Source of the DNA: Thermoflexales bacterium
GTDB lineage: Bacteria; Chloroflexota; Anaerolineae; J036; Brachytrichaceae
Assembly: GCA_025056895.1 (NCBI GenBank)
Contig: JANWVJ010000003.1
Span: forward strand, 1 to 61,833
Direction of reading: 5' to 3'
DNA length: 61,833 nt
Shown: positions 17,743 to 27,242 of the stretch, one piece after another
How positions within the stretch are numbered: the stretch's first letter is position 1
Layout of the letters: every line of letters begins with the position of its first letter
Notes under the pieces: model-generated
Database searches by the model: none
Told to the model about the DNA's origin: nothing
Seen by the model: the letters and a program-made list of their open reading frames with translations, nothing else
Program-made: the position numbers and the translations under genes

Positions 17743-19320
17743 ATGGCAATCAAGTTATACGACACGACGCTGCGCGATGGCGCTCAAGCAGAAGGGATCA
17801 ATTTATCGGTCGAAGATAAGCTGCGCATCGCGCGGCGGCTGGATCAGTTTGGCGTGCATTACATCGAGGGCGGCTGGCCAGGCAGCAACCCAAAGGACGC
17901 CGAATTCTTTGCCCGCGCCGGCGAGCTGGGGCTGAAACATGCACGCCTGGCCGCTTTCGGCAGCACGCGCAAGGCCAAAGCCAATTGCGAGCACGACGCG
18001 CAAATCCAAATGCTGCTCGATGCCCATACACCTGTAGTCACCCTGGTGGCTAAGACCAGCACTCTGCACGTGAAGCACGTTCTGGAAACAACGCTAGATG
18101 AAAACTTGCACATGATCCGCGACAGCGTCGCTTGGTTCAAGACCCACAACCGAGAAGTGATGCACGACGCTGAGCATTACTTCGACGGCTTCAAGCTAGA
18201 TAAAGACTACGCCCTGGCGACATTGCGCGCGGCGCGGGATGCCGGAGCCGACTGGCTGGTCTTATGCGACACCAACGGCGGCACCATGCCCTGGGAAGTG
18301 GCCGAGATCACGCGGGTGACAATCAGCGAGTTGCAGGCAGACGGCGTTTCTTCGTCGGCGCGGTTCGGCATTCATACCCACAACGACGCCGGCCTGGCGG
18401 TTGCCAACGCCCTGGAAGCCGTGCGCGCCGGCTGCGAGCAAGTGCAGGGTACGATCAACGGCTACGGCGAGCGCGTCGGCAATTGCGACCTGATTCCCAC
18501 TATCGCCAACCTCAAGTTGAAGATGGGCGACGCTTGCGTCAGCGATGAGCAGTTGCGCGGCTTGACCGACCTCTCGCGCTACGTAGCCGAAGTCGCCAAT
18601 CAAGCTCACAACATTCGGGCGCCGTACACCGGCCAAGCTGCGTTCGCCCACAAAGGCGGTATCCACGTGGCAGCCATCCTCAAGGTCGAGGAATCGTATC
18701 AGCACATCGACCCGGCGCGGGTGGGGAATAGCAAGCGCGTGCTGGTGAGTGAGTTGAGCGGGCGCGGCAACATCCACTACAAAGCGCGCGAGTTCGGCCT
18801 GGACATTGACAAAGAAGAAGCACGAAAGGTGCTGCAACAGATCAAAGACCTGGAAAAGCGCGGCTTCTACTTCGAAGGCGCAGAAGCATCCGTCGAGTTG
18901 ATGTTGCGGCGCGCACGTAAGGGATATGTACCGCCGTTCGAGTTGATCGACTTCCTGGTTGTTGTGGAGAATCGTCAAGGACGCGGGTTGTTGGCAGAAG
19001 CGAATGTAAAGATTCGCGTGCGCAACGGCGGCGAAGAAGTCGTGCATACCGCCGCAGAAGGCGATGGGCCGGTGAATGCACTGGATCGGGCGTTGCGCAA
19101 GGCGCTGTTGCCGCATTATCCACAACTGGTGGATGTGCGACTGGCAGACTACAAAGTGCGCATCTTGGACAGTGACAGCGCCACCGCTGCTACCACGCGC
19201 GTGACCATTGACACCCGTTGCGGCACGCGCACCTGGACCACCGTTGGCTGCTCGGCCAACATCGTGGATGCTTCGTGGCAGGCATTAGCAGACTCGCTTG
19301 AATATGCATTGACGGCGTAA
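17743..19320 (+). CDS. cimA: Citramalate synthase
   Basis: A 525-residue enzyme of the isopropylmalate-synthase superfamily that condenses pyruvate with acetyl-CoA to (R)-citramalate, the first step of the threonine-independent isoleucine route. It opens with YDTTLRDGAQAEGINLSVEDK and continues YIEGGWPGSNPKDAEFF, both characteristic of the CimA branch. The metal-binding HTHND is in GIHTHNDAGLAVANA and the C-terminal allosteric domain covers about residues 390-525. A strong AGGAGG site precedes the ATG. Expression is probably controlled by the Ile leader and terminator directly upstream. Confidence 0.93.
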   Translation: MAIKLYDTTLRDGAQAEGINLSVEDKLRIARRLDQFGVHYIEGGWPGSNPKDAEFFARAGELGLKHARLAAFGSTRKAKANCEHDAQIQMLLDAHTPVVTLVAKTSTLHVKHVLETTLDENLHMIRDSVAWFKTHNREVMHDAEHYFDGFKLDKDYALATLRAARDAGADWLVLCDTNGGTMPWEVAEITRVTISELQADGVSSSARFGIHTHNDAGLAVANALEAVRAGCEQVQGTINGYGERVGNCDLIPTIANLKLKMGDACVSDEQLRGLTDLSRYVAEVANQAHNIRAPYTGQAAFAHKGGIHVAAILKVEESYQHIDPARVGNSKRVLVSELSGRGNIHYKAREFGLDIDKEEARKVLQQIKDLEKRGFYFEGAEASVELMLRRARKGYVPPFELIDFLVVVENRQGRGLLAEANVKIRVRNGGEEVVHTAAEGDGPVNALDRALRKALLPHYPQLVDVRLADYKVRILDSDSATAATTRVTIDTRCGTRTWTTVGCSANIVDASWQALADSLEYALTA

Positions 19321-19335
19321 AGCCATTGCGGCGCG

Positions 19336-19341
19336 TACAAT
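19336..19341 (+). promoter_or_regulatory. -10 box for the Clp-type ATPase gene, leaderless type
   Basis: TACAAT lies 7 nt before ATG 19349, in the 28-bp gap after cimA. There is no Shine-Dalgarno between box and ATG. Confidence 0.55.
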
Positions 19342-19348
19342 CAGCGCC

Positions 19349-21577
19349 ATGACCACGCTGAACCCCGACCTACTCGACGGCAACACGCGCGCAGCTTTGA
19401 ATCGCGCTGCCGATCTGATGCGCCAGCTCGGCAAAACAACTGTGATGCCGGAGCTGGCCTTGCTGGCTTTGCTGCGTATGCCGCAGACGACGGCCTATCG
19501 CGCCGTGGCCCACCTGGCGGGGTCACGCGGGTTTCAGCCGGCCGAGCTGGAAAAGGAAGTGGAAGCCCAGGCGCGTGCGCGCACCGGCCGACCGGCCAAC
19601 TTCACCTTCCTCACCGATCAAAATGCCGCCGTGCAGATGTCGGACGAAATGGTGATCGTGTTGGACGAAGCGCGCAGCATTGCCCTGGCCAGCGGGGAGA
19701 TATACATTGCCACCGAGCACTTGCTGGGCGCGCTGTCTCAAGCCGGCGTGAGCACCGCCGGCTTGTTGCAACGCAAAGGCGTCACTCCTACGGCGCTGGC
19801 CGGCTTGATTGTCGAGGGCATCGTCAGCAAGCGCACGACTGCTAACGACTGGGTGCAGCAGGCGCGTCAGGGACAATTGGCTCCCTTGTACTTCCGCGAG
19901 GCGTTGCTGCGCGAGCTGGTCACATTGCTTTCTCTGGCGCATGACCCGCATGTGATCCTGATCGGTGAGCCGGGTAGCGGCCGGCGCAGCTTGATTCAGT
20001 CGCTGGCGCTGATGATCGCCGAGGGCAAAGGGCCGGCCCACATCCAGAAAATCATCGAGGTCAGCGAAGCAGCCTGGTTGGACAACCCGATGCTGGCGAT
20101 GCAGGTCGGCCTGCGCCAAGCCGAGAACGGCGTCTTGTTTATCCCGAATGTGCACCGTTTTCTCGGCGGCCAATTGCGCGCCGACCTACCGCAGGCCGGC
20201 AAAGACTTGCAAAAAGCATTTGTAAGCGACAGCGGCCCGATCATGATCGGCTCAACCACCGAAGCCGATTACGCCGAACGGATCAAACCAAACGCCACCC
20301 TCGCCGGCCGCGCCCACATTCTGCGTGTTCCGCCGGCCACACCGGATGAATGCCAGAAGATGCTGACCGTCCTGCGCCCGCAGTTTGAACGCAACTACAG
20401 CCTGACGGTCGCCGAGGAGGCGCTCAAAGTGGCTGTGACGCTGGTCGCGCGCTACGTCGGCGGGGCGCCCTTGCCAGGCTCGGCGGTGCAGATTCTGCAT
20501 CGCGCCTGTGCTTCGGTGCGCGCCACAGAAGACGAGCGACGACAGAACGCCGGCGATCGGATGCAACCCGGAGCACGTGCGGCGACCGAGCCGGCATTGA
20601 CTTTAGACGCAGACGACGTGATGTTCGCCGTCAGCGTGATGACCGGCATCCCGGTCGCCAAGCTGGGTGCGGATGAGCGCAGCCGTTATGCCCACATGGC
20701 GCAAGCCCTGCAACAGCGTGTGATCGGCCAAGACGAAGCCATTCAGGCCGTCTCGCGCGCCGTCAAGTCGGCGCGGGTCGGGTTAAAAGACCCCAAGCGC
20801 CCGATCGGATCGTTTCTCTTTCTGGGGCCGAGTGGCGTCGGCAAGACCGAGCTGGCCAAGGCGCTCGCGGAATTTCTATTCGGCAGCGAAGACAATCTGG
20901 TGGCGCTCGATATGACCGAATACCAGAAAGACGACACCATCAATCGGCTGATCGGCGCACCGCCCGGCTACGTAGGCTTTGAAGGCGGCGGCCAGTTGAC
21001 CGAGCGCATTTTGAAATCGCCTTATGCGGTGGTGCTGTTTGACGAAGTGGAGAAAGCCCACCCGCGTATTCTGGACATCCTGCTTCAGGTGATGGAGGAG
21101 GGCCGGCTGACCGACGGCCAAGGGCGTGTGGCAAATTTTGCCGAGACCGTCATTCTGCTCACCAGCAACTTGGGTGCACAGTACTTAAACGATCGCCATC
21201 TGCCGGCGGCTGAGGCGCGCGAGCTGGCAATGAGCGAGGTGCGCGCCTTCTTTCGGCCGGAGTTCATCAACCGCCTCGACGAAATCGTGATGTTCAATCC
21301 GCTCTCGCCGGAGAGCCTGCGGCGCATTTTGGATTTGATGATCCAGAAGGAAGCCAAGCTGGCGCGAGAGCGCGGGATCGCGCTAGAGGTTTTGCCGGCG
21401 GCGCGTGAATGGATGCTGGCGCAAAATACCGAGCCTCATTTGGGAGCGCGGCCGCTGCGCCGCATCTTGCAGCGCAGTGTGCGGGAACGGCTGGCCGATT
21501 ATCTGCTCACACTTGAATCGCCGCCTAGCAAAGTGATCGTTGACGCCGATGCCGCGGGGTTGGTGTATCGCTCATAG
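19349..21577 (+). CDS. ClpA/ClpC-family AAA+ unfoldase with degenerate first ATPase domain
   Basis: A 742-residue Hsp100 protein: N-terminal Clp repeat region (about 1-160), D1 AAA domain (about 180-390) and D2 AAA domain (about 450-740). D2 is intact, with Walker A GPSGVGKTE (493-501), Walker B VVLFDEVEKAHP, and the C-terminal small domain ending in ARPLRRILQ. D1 is not: its P-loop reads GEPGSGRRS, with Arg212 at the essential lysine and Arg213 at the threonine. Walker B reads LFIPNVH, with Pro and Asn at the Asp-Glu pair. D1 probably cannot bind or hydrolyse ATP normally. No clear middle domain is seen. A ClpP-docking loop could not be confirmed. Its end overlaps speB by 6 bp, convergently. 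Confidence 0.9.
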   Translation: MTTLNPDLLDGNTRAALNRAADLMRQLGKTTVMPELALLALLRMPQTTAYRAVAHLAGSRGFQPAELEKEVEAQARARTGRPANFTFLTDQNAAVQMSDEMVIVLDEARSIALASGEIYIATEHLLGALSQAGVSTAGLLQRKGVTPTALAGLIVEGIVSKRTTANDWVQQARQGQLAPLYFREALLRELVTLLSLAHDPHVILIGEPGSGRRSLIQSLALMIAEGKGPAHIQKIIEVSEAAWLDNPMLAMQVGLRQAENGVLFIPNVHRFLGGQLRADLPQAGKDLQKAFVSDSGPIMIGSTTEADYAERIKPNATLAGRAHILRVPPATPDECQKMLTVLRPQFERNYSLTVAEEALKVAVTLVARYVGGAPLPGSAVQILHRACASVRATEDERRQNAGDRMQPGARAATEPALTLDADDVMFAVSVMTGIPVAKLGADERSRYAHMAQALQQRVIGQDEAIQAVSRAVKSARVGLKDPKRPIGSFLFLGPSGVGKTELAKALAEFLFGSEDNLVALDMTEYQKDDTINRLIGAPPGYVGFEGGGQLTERILKSPYAVVLFDEVEKAHPRILDILLQVMEEGRLTDGQGRVANFAETVILLTSNLGAQYLNDRHLPAAEARELAMSEVRAFFRPEFINRLDEIVMFNPLSPESLRRILDLMIQKEAKLARERGIALEVLPAAREWMLAQNTEPHLGARPLRRILQRSVRERLADYLLTLESPPSKVIVDADAAGLVYRS

Positions 21578-22477
21578 CCGGCCGGCAGCGATGATCTCAC
21601 TCATGGTCTTGTAGGTGAGCTTGGCGACCAGAAAATCGGCGGCGTGCATACCGGGCTGCGGTGCCAGCTCGACCACATCGAAGCCGACTACGCGCGCATT
21701 GCGCGCCACTGTGCGCACGATATCCAACACCTGTAGCCAACTTAGCCCATCCGGCTCGGGTGTGCCGGTAGCCGGCACATAGGCTGGGTCAAAGCCGTCC
21801 ACATCGATCGTGAGAAACACCGTGCGGTCGCGCACACGCTCGGCCAGCTCCGCCAAATGCGCGCGGCCGGCGTGAATCTCATCTGCAAAGAACACGCGCA
21901 ACGTGTCAGAAGGTGTGGCGTCGATGAGTTCAGCTTCCTCCTGGGAGAGTGAGCGAATGCCCAGTTGCACCACCGGGCCAAGGTCGAGCAGCCGGCGCGC
22001 AACACAGGCATGACTGTAGGGGGATCCCTCGAACTCGTCGCGCAGATCGGCGTGCGCGTCGATCTGAACGGTAAGCACCGGCGCACCGTAGACGGCGGCC
22101 AGGCCGCGACCGAAGCCAACCGACACGGTATGCTCACCGCCCAGCCCGACCACCAGTTTGCCGGCACGAGCATGTTCGGCCGTCACGGCAGCGATGCTCT
22201 CCAGGGCCGATTCGATATTGCCATGCGCGAGCGCCAGATAGGGCAGCGTGTGCACGCCATACTCTAGAGCCGGCTGGCGGCCGAAATCACGATCGTACAG
22301 CTCGACCTGCATCGAAGCCTGGAGGATAGCGCGCGGGCCGTTCTTTGTCCCGCCCATGTAGCTGACTGTAGATTCGAACGGGATCGGCACAACGACCACT
22401 CGGCTGGCCTGATATGCTGTATGGGCTGCGTCTAGGCCGAGAAAGTTCTCAGGCGGCAGGAAGTCATAGGGAGCCAT
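21572..22477 (-). CDS. speB: Agmatinase (ureohydrolase family)
   Basis: A 301-residue member of the arginase/agmatinase family, hydrolysing a guanidino group with two Mn ions. The ligands are visible in GLGGEHTVSVG, QIDAHADLRDEFEG, and TIDVDGFDPAYVPATGTPEPDG. The TGTPEPGG-like ending is typical of agmatinases. Agmatinase is preferred over arginase because the gene lies in a run with pyruvoyl arginine decarboxylase, the producer of agmatine. Products would be putrescine and urea. It is third in the polyamine run, 84 bp after the DHS-like gene. Confidence 0.92.
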   Translation of the reverse strand: MAPYDFLPPENFLGLDAAHTAYQASRVVVVPIPFESTVSYMGGTKNGPRAILQASMQVELYDRDFGRQPALEYGVHTLPYLALAHGNIESALESIAAVTAEHARAGKLVVGLGGEHTVSVGFGRGLAAVYGAPVLTVQIDAHADLRDEFEGSPYSHACVARRLLDLGPVVQLGIRSLSQEEAELIDATPSDTLRVFFADEIHAGRAHLAELAERVRDRTVFLTIDVDGFDPAYVPATGTPEPDGLSWLQVLDIVRTVARNARVVGFDVVELAPQPGMHAADFLVAKLTYKTMSEIIAAGRL

Positions 22478-22561
22478 ATACGCTCATCACGAAGATTTTC
22501 AGGGTATGTCGGGCCGGCCAAACCCGGCGGACGCACGCCGCTCTGGTAAGCCTGCACCTGG

Positions 22562-23653
22562 TTAAAACTCCGAGTCGGCAGGTCGATATTGGTCGTAGGC
22601 AGCCTTAAGCGCAGCGACCATTTCTGTGCGCCGGTCGTACAAACGCTTGAGGGGGCGGGGCGGATGCTTGGCCAACAGATAGGCGGTCAAAACGGGCATC
22701 ACAATCGTTGAGTCGGCATAGCAAACAACCGTGTCGGGCAGTTGATCAGGATCGACCTTGCCCCACGTGACAGCCTCGTGCGGCGTGGCGCCGGACAAAC
22801 CGCCGGTGTCGGGTCGGGCATCGGTGAACTGGACAAAGTAATCATGGCCCCGCTCTGGAATGCCGAGGATCTCCTGGATTTGAGGCTCGGTTTGGAGGAT
22901 GAAGTTCTTTGGGCTGCCGCCGCCAAAGATGATCACGCCGCTCTTACCGCCGGCATGTTTGGCGTCATAGACGATGGCAGCAGTTTCATTGACGTCGAGT
23001 TCGGGATCAAAACCGACTTCCATGCCGGCCAATCGCAAAGCGGCGACATTCATGCCGATCGTCGAATCGCCGGGGCTGGAGGTGTAAATGGGCACGCCGC
23101 ACTCATATGCGGCAGTTAGCACCGATTTGTATGCCCCGCCCAGCGCCTGCTCGCGAGCTTGGGTGTAACGACCGAGGCGGTAATGCAACTCGGCAGTGCT
23201 CATGCGATGTTGAAACTCTGGCTGCTCGATACAGCGACGCAGAAACGCATCTGATTTCAACAGCACGTCCTGATCGAACACGATGTCGTAGATACGAATG
23301 ATTTTCTGCTCGCGCAGCGCCACATCGTTGACGAAAGGCGAGGTTTGGAACAGCTCGAAACCAAGCGAGCGATGTAAGTCATGATAGAGATTAGCGCCGG
23401 TTGAAACGATCCAATCGACAAAGCCGGCTTCGATCAGGGGAACAAGCGCCGCATACCCCAATCCGGTAGGGGTCAAGGCGCCGGACAACGTGACACCGAC
23501 GGTGACATCCGGCTCCAACACGTTGCGGGCAATAAGCTGGCAGGCTTCGCGCAAGCGCGCCGCGTTATAGGCCAGAAAGAAATCATCCACCAGCCGCTCG
23601 ACCGTCAGGCCGGCCGAGATGCGGCCGGGTGCTAGTTTGCGTCCGTAGGTCAT
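22562..23653 (-). CDS. Deoxyhypusine-synthase-like protein (probable homospermidine synthase)
   Basis: A 363-residue NAD-dependent aminobutyl-transferase family member. The active-site lysine region of deoxyhypusine synthase appears as [15 protein letters not shown], followed by [22 protein letters not shown] and spermidine-side segments include [23 protein letters not shown] and [13 protein letters not shown]. Bacteria lack eIF5A, and bacterial members can make homospermidine from polyamines instead. With putrescine-forming enzymes on both sides, that role is the best inference. Deoxyhypusine-like modification of an unknown target is the alternative. Confidence 0.85.
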   Translation of the reverse strand: MTYGRKLAPGRISAGLTVERLVDDFFLAYNAARLREACQLIARNVLEPDVTVGVTLSGALTPTGLGYAALVPLIEAGFVDWIVSTGANLYHDLHRSLGFELFQTSPFVNDVALREQKIIRIYDIVFDQDVLLKSDAFLRRCIEQPEFQHRMSTAELHYRLGRYTQAREQALGGAYKSVLTAAYECGVPIYTSSPGDSTIGMNVAALRLAGMEVGFDPELDVNETAAIVYDAKHAGGKSGVIIFGGGSPKNFILQTEPQIQEILGIPERGHDYFVQFTDARPDTGGLSGATPHEAVTWGKVDPDQLPDTVVCYADSTIVMPVLTAYLLAKHPPRPLKRLYDRRTEMVAALKAAYDQYRPADSEF

Positions 23654-23726
23654 GTTACATGCGCTTTCGAAAGAGTTGTGCGATCAGCACGCAGAGCGCC
23701 GGCCGATGGCCGGTGCGACATAGACG

Positions 23727-24272
23727 TTAAATCAGCACGGCGGCGGCAACGACCGTGGTCCAGCGCCCTTGTTCATCGCCGGTGGCAGTGATGGTCATGC
23801 TGGTGGAATCAACGATCAAACCGCCGACGCGATATTGCTCGCGCCGTTCGTTGTAGTCGCGGTCAAGATCGAACGGCACACCCAGCACAGTGGCCAACAT
23901 GCCGGCGGCCAGGTCTTCGGCAAAGTCACCGGCTTCTTTCTCTGTTTGCCCGTAAGCGTGATGCTCAGACAAGTAACCGTATTTGGTCGGGTCAGAAGGA
24001 ATGGCAACGCCGATCGAGGCAGCGATGCGGCGGCCCGGCTCGTTGGTGGACATCTCGGCTACCACGCAGAAGGTCACTTCGCCAGGCTCCAAGGCCGGCA
24101 GGCCCTCTTCCTTGGGGACAATTCGGCAGCCCGGCGGAAAGATGGACGACACACGGACAATATTCAGATGAGCGATCTCGGCGTTGCGCAACGCCATCTC
24201 AAAGCTGGTCAACTTAGCCGGATGCACTCCGACGCCGCGCGTCAGAAACATCTTGCGTGGCACAAATCGCAT
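23727..24272 (-). CDS. pdaD: Pyruvoyl-dependent arginine decarboxylase
   Basis: A 181-residue proenzyme of the archaeal-type arginine decarboxylases. The self-cleavage site is Ser42-Ser43 in RVSSIFPPGC; cleavage leaves Ser43 as a pyruvoyl group at the new alpha-chain N-terminus. Other conserved parts are YGYLSEHHAYGQTEKEAGDFAEDLA and the C-terminal strand TTVVAAAVL. The product is agmatine. ATG 24272 has a GAGGAG site 9 nt upstream; a longer frame to 24326 lacks one. It leads the pdaD, DHS-like, speB run. The 299 bp upstream, to the next divergent gene, holds no gene that I can see. Confidence 0.93.
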   Translation of the reverse strand: MRFVPRKMFLTRGVGVHPAKLTSFEMALRNAEIAHLNIVRVSSIFPPGCRIVPKEEGLPALEPGEVTFCVVAEMSTNEPGRRIAASIGVAIPSDPTKYGYLSEHHAYGQTEKEAGDFAEDLAAGMLATVLGVPFDLDRDYNERREQYRVGGLIVDSTSMTITATGDEQGRWTTVVAAAVLI

Positions 24273-24571
24273 CTTCGATAACTCCTCTCGTTCAGAATGG
24301 TTGCATATGACACGAGGCATCCTCACCTAAGCCCCGGATACGTGTCGTACGGCAGGCTGCCGGCAGATGGATTGTGCGGCTGTGCGACTCAACGGTGCAC
24401 GCGGCCCGTGTCCCTGCGCAGCAGATTGTAGCGTAAACGCCGGCGGGCGCGCAGTTAGGCAGTTAGAATGTGTTTCAGTTCATGAATCGATGCTCGTCGC
24501 TCGAATTTCTAGGCGCGGTTTGTGATTGGCCGAATCGGCAATCCGCCTGTGTTTGAAGTCAAGTCCCAGAC

Positions 24572-25795
24572 ATGCTTAACTCTCGTCGTCTTTTTCTCAT
24601 CCTGATGCTGCTTTCATGGAGTGCGCTGCTGTTCGGCGCAGGCTGGATCGCGCGCGGTCAACTGGCCCCGCGTGTGGTGCCCCAGGTGATGACGCTGCCG
24701 ACGGACTATCGGCTGCTCGATGAAGTGTGGAGCCGCGTGCAGGAAAGCTTCATCGGCCAAGTGCCCAGCGACACCGTGCGCAACTACGGCGCGATTCGTG
24801 GAATGCTGGCCACCTTGAATGACCGCTGGACGATTTTTGTCGAGCCGCAGCCCAGAGCAATCCAGCGCGATCATCTGCGCGGTCAGTTTGGAGGGATTGG
24901 CGTAGATATCCGAATCGATGAAGCCGGACGCATCCTCCTCACGCCGCGTCGTAACTCGCCGGCCGAGCGGGCCGGCATCCAAGCCGGTGACATCCTGATC
25001 GGGGTGGACGGCACAGCAATAACCGAAGGCATGTCATTTGAAGATGTGGCTGCTCGTGTGCGCGGCGAAGTTGGCACGCTGGTACGCATCACCGTGCGCC
25101 GTGGCGAGCAAACGCTTGAATTTTCGATCACACGCGCGTTGATCGAAATCCCGTCAGTGGAATGGCGCGTGATCGAAGGCAACCAAGCCGGCGAAGCGAC
25201 CCTCGGTTACATCAGCATCCGCCAGTTCACCGAGCGCACCGGCGCCGAAGCGCGGCAAGCGATTGCAGAGCTGCGGGAGGCCGGCTCTCAGGGCTATCTC
25301 ATCGACTTGCGCGACAATAGCGGTGGATTGCTGAATGCGGCAGTAGAGACTGCCAGTCAATTTCTGAGCGGCGGCAATGTATTGATCGAGCGCAAACGCA
25401 GCCCAAGCGGCGAAATCACGGTCACCCATGCTGTCATCAGCGGCGGGTTAGCGCAGCTTCAACCTTTGGTCGTGCTGGTGAATGCCAATACGGCGAGCGC
25501 AGCCGAAATTGTGGCCGGTGCGCTGCAAGACTACAACCGTGCGCCGCTGATCGGCGAAAAGACGTTCGGTAAAGGATCAGTACAGTTGGTGTTCGATTTC
25601 AGTGATGGGTCATCGGCGCACATCACAGCCGCCAAATGGTTGACCCCTAAAGGGCGGGCGATCGACGGCGTAGGGCTAACGCCTGACATTGAAGCGCCTC
25701 GCTTGCCGCACGAGGCGCAACCAAGCGTGGATTCCCAGTTGGAGCGCGCAGTAAAGGCATTGCGCGCCCGATTGCACACCAACTTGGCGCCCTAG
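24572..25795 (+). CDS. S41 carboxyl-terminal processing peptidase, copy 1
   Basis: A 407-residue exported protease: N-terminal hydrophobic helix (about 7-26), substrate-binding PDZ domain (about 100-190, with FGGIGVDIRIDEAGRI and AERAGIQAGDILIGVDG), then the peptidase domain. The catalytic serine is in NANTASAAEIVAGALQ and the lysine in GEKTFGKGSVQ, a Ser-Lys dyad. These enzymes trim or degrade proteins in the cell envelope from the C-terminus. An 80-90 nt leader is suggested by TAGAAT at 24473, but evidence is thin. A related gene follows 82 bp later. Confidence 0.93.
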   Translation: MLNSRRLFLILMLLSWSALLFGAGWIARGQLAPRVVPQVMTLPTDYRLLDEVWSRVQESFIGQVPSDTVRNYGAIRGMLATLNDRWTIFVEPQPRAIQRDHLRGQFGGIGVDIRIDEAGRILLTPRRNSPAERAGIQAGDILIGVDGTAITEGMSFEDVAARVRGEVGTLVRITVRRGEQTLEFSITRALIEIPSVEWRVIEGNQAGEATLGYISIRQFTERTGAEARQAIAELREAGSQGYLIDLRDNSGGLLNAAVETASQFLSGGNVLIERKRSPSGEITVTHAVISGGLAQLQPLVVLVNANTASAAEIVAGALQDYNRAPLIGEKTFGKGSVQLVFDFSDGSSAHITAAKWLTPKGRAIDGVGLTPDIEAPRLPHEAQPSVDSQLERAVKALRARLHTNLAP

Positions 25796-25877
25796 GCGCC
25801 TTCACCGAGCCAACAGGCCGAGAAGCCGCCCCGATTTCGAGATACTTTTCGAGATATTAAGAAGCGAGAAAGTTGAC

Positions 25878-27185
25878 ATGCACACACACGAGCGGACATC
25901 TATCTCAAGCATCCTAAAAACGGCCTTGCTGGGCCTACTCGGCCTAACCGTAGGCGTTTTAATTTTCGTCGCCGGCCTCGGACTGGGTGTTGCTATCTCA
26001 GGCGGTTTTGAGCAGAATGGAACATCAATTGTCGAACCGCTAGCGCCGCCGGCTGCCGATACTGAGCAGAACCGGCCATCCGGTGTGGACACTGCCCTGA
26101 TGAACGACGTGCTGCGCCGGCTGCGCAGTCAGTGGTATGGCGACATGCCCAGCAGCGACAAACTGACCGACGGCGCACTTCGCGGCATGGTCGCCTCGCT
26201 GGGCGATCCATTTACCGCCTATATCGAACCGCGCTATGCCAAAATCCTCGAAGAAGATGCCAGCGGCACCTTTGAAGGGATCGGCGCAACCCTGCGCCAG
26301 ATCAGCGGAGGCGGCGTCCAGATTGTGCGTACCTTCGAAGGCGCGCCGGCCCAGAAAGGCGGTGTGCTGCCCGGAGACATGATTGAAGCCGTCAACGGCA
26401 CACCGGTGAACGGCCTAAGCACCTACGAAGTAGCCGCCTTGGTGCGCGGCCCAAAGGGGACTACCGTCACGCTTACCTTGAGACGCGCGGACATTCCGAA
26501 GCCGTTCGACATCACTGTGGTGCGCGATCGCATCAATATCCCTCTGGTGACCGGCAAGATGGTCGGCAACGGCCAAATCGCCTATGTTAGCTTGTTCGAC
26601 TTCAGCGCCCAGGCCAGTGCTCAGCTCACCAATCAGTTGCGCGAACTGCTAAAGCAAAACCCCAAAGGCTTGATTCTAGATTTGCGCGACAACCCGGGCG
26701 GCTTGCTCAGCCAAGCGCTTGAAGTGGGCGACCTTTTCTTAAAGGATGGCGTTTTCATCATCCAGCGCGACAGCAAGGGCAACGAGGAGCGCAAGAGCAC
26801 GACGAATCGTGGCATCGCTCAGGATATCCCGATGGTCGTGTTGGTCAACGGCGCATCAGCCAGCGCAGCAGAGGTGCTGGCCGGCGCAATCCAAGACTAT
26901 GAACGCGCCAAGGTTATCGGCGAACAGACATTCGGGAAGGGATCCGTGCAATTGCCGCAGACTCTGTCCAACGGGGGACAATTACGGATTACCATCCAAC
27001 GATGGTACACGCCGAAGAATCGCGCGATTCATGAGGTGGGCATCAAGCCGGATTACGCAGTGCCGATGAGCGTCGAAGATGAAGCAAAAGGGCGCGATCC
27101 ACAACTGGATGCTGCGGTGGACTACCTGCTTTTGGGCAAAGAGCCGGCGCCGACGCCGTTTCCCACGGTGTCCCCCAGGCCATAA
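25878..27185 (+). CDS. S41 carboxyl-terminal processing peptidase, copy 2
   Basis: A 435-residue paralogue of the preceding gene with the same order: membrane helix (about 14-36), PDZ domain, peptidase domain. The serine is in NGASASAAEVLAGAIQD and the lysine in GEQTFGKGSVQ. The end (about 410-435) is a proline/threonine-rich tail. The PDZ contact loop differs from copy 1 (QKGGVLPGDMIEAVNGTPV), so the two probably select different substrates. The pair looks like an old tandem duplication, because similarity is limited to motifs. Confidence 0.93.
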   Translation: MHTHERTSISSILKTALLGLLGLTVGVLIFVAGLGLGVAISGGFEQNGTSIVEPLAPPAADTEQNRPSGVDTALMNDVLRRLRSQWYGDMPSSDKLTDGALRGMVASLGDPFTAYIEPRYAKILEEDASGTFEGIGATLRQISGGGVQIVRTFEGAPAQKGGVLPGDMIEAVNGTPVNGLSTYEVAALVRGPKGTTVTLTLRRADIPKPFDITVVRDRINIPLVTGKMVGNGQIAYVSLFDFSAQASAQLTNQLRELLKQNPKGLILDLRDNPGGLLSQALEVGDLFLKDGVFIIQRDSKGNEERKSTTNRGIAQDIPMVVLVNGASASAAEVLAGAIQDYERAKVIGEQTFGKGSVQLPQTLSNGGQLRITIQRWYTPKNRAIHEVGIKPDYAVPMSVEDEAKGRDPQLDAAVDYLLLGKEPAPTPFPTVSPRP

Positions 27186-27242
27186 CGCACATCTGAGTCG
27201 CTCACTTTGCGAATCAATCGTTACGTGCTACGCTTGCCTGCC

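Noticed and set aside
18262-19125. A long open frame antisense to cimA (287 codons)
   Set aside because: It lies wholly inside cimA on the opposite strand, has no ribosome site, and its composition is a by-product of GC-rich codon use in cimA.
23664-23673. CTTTCGAAAG palindrome upstream of the DHS-like gene
   Set aside because: A single 10-bp palindrome without a second site or a promoter nearby is expected by chance.
24572-27185. Two adjacent S41 frames as a frameshifted single gene
   Set aside because: Each has its own membrane helix, PDZ domain, and complete Ser-Lys pair, so they are two genes.
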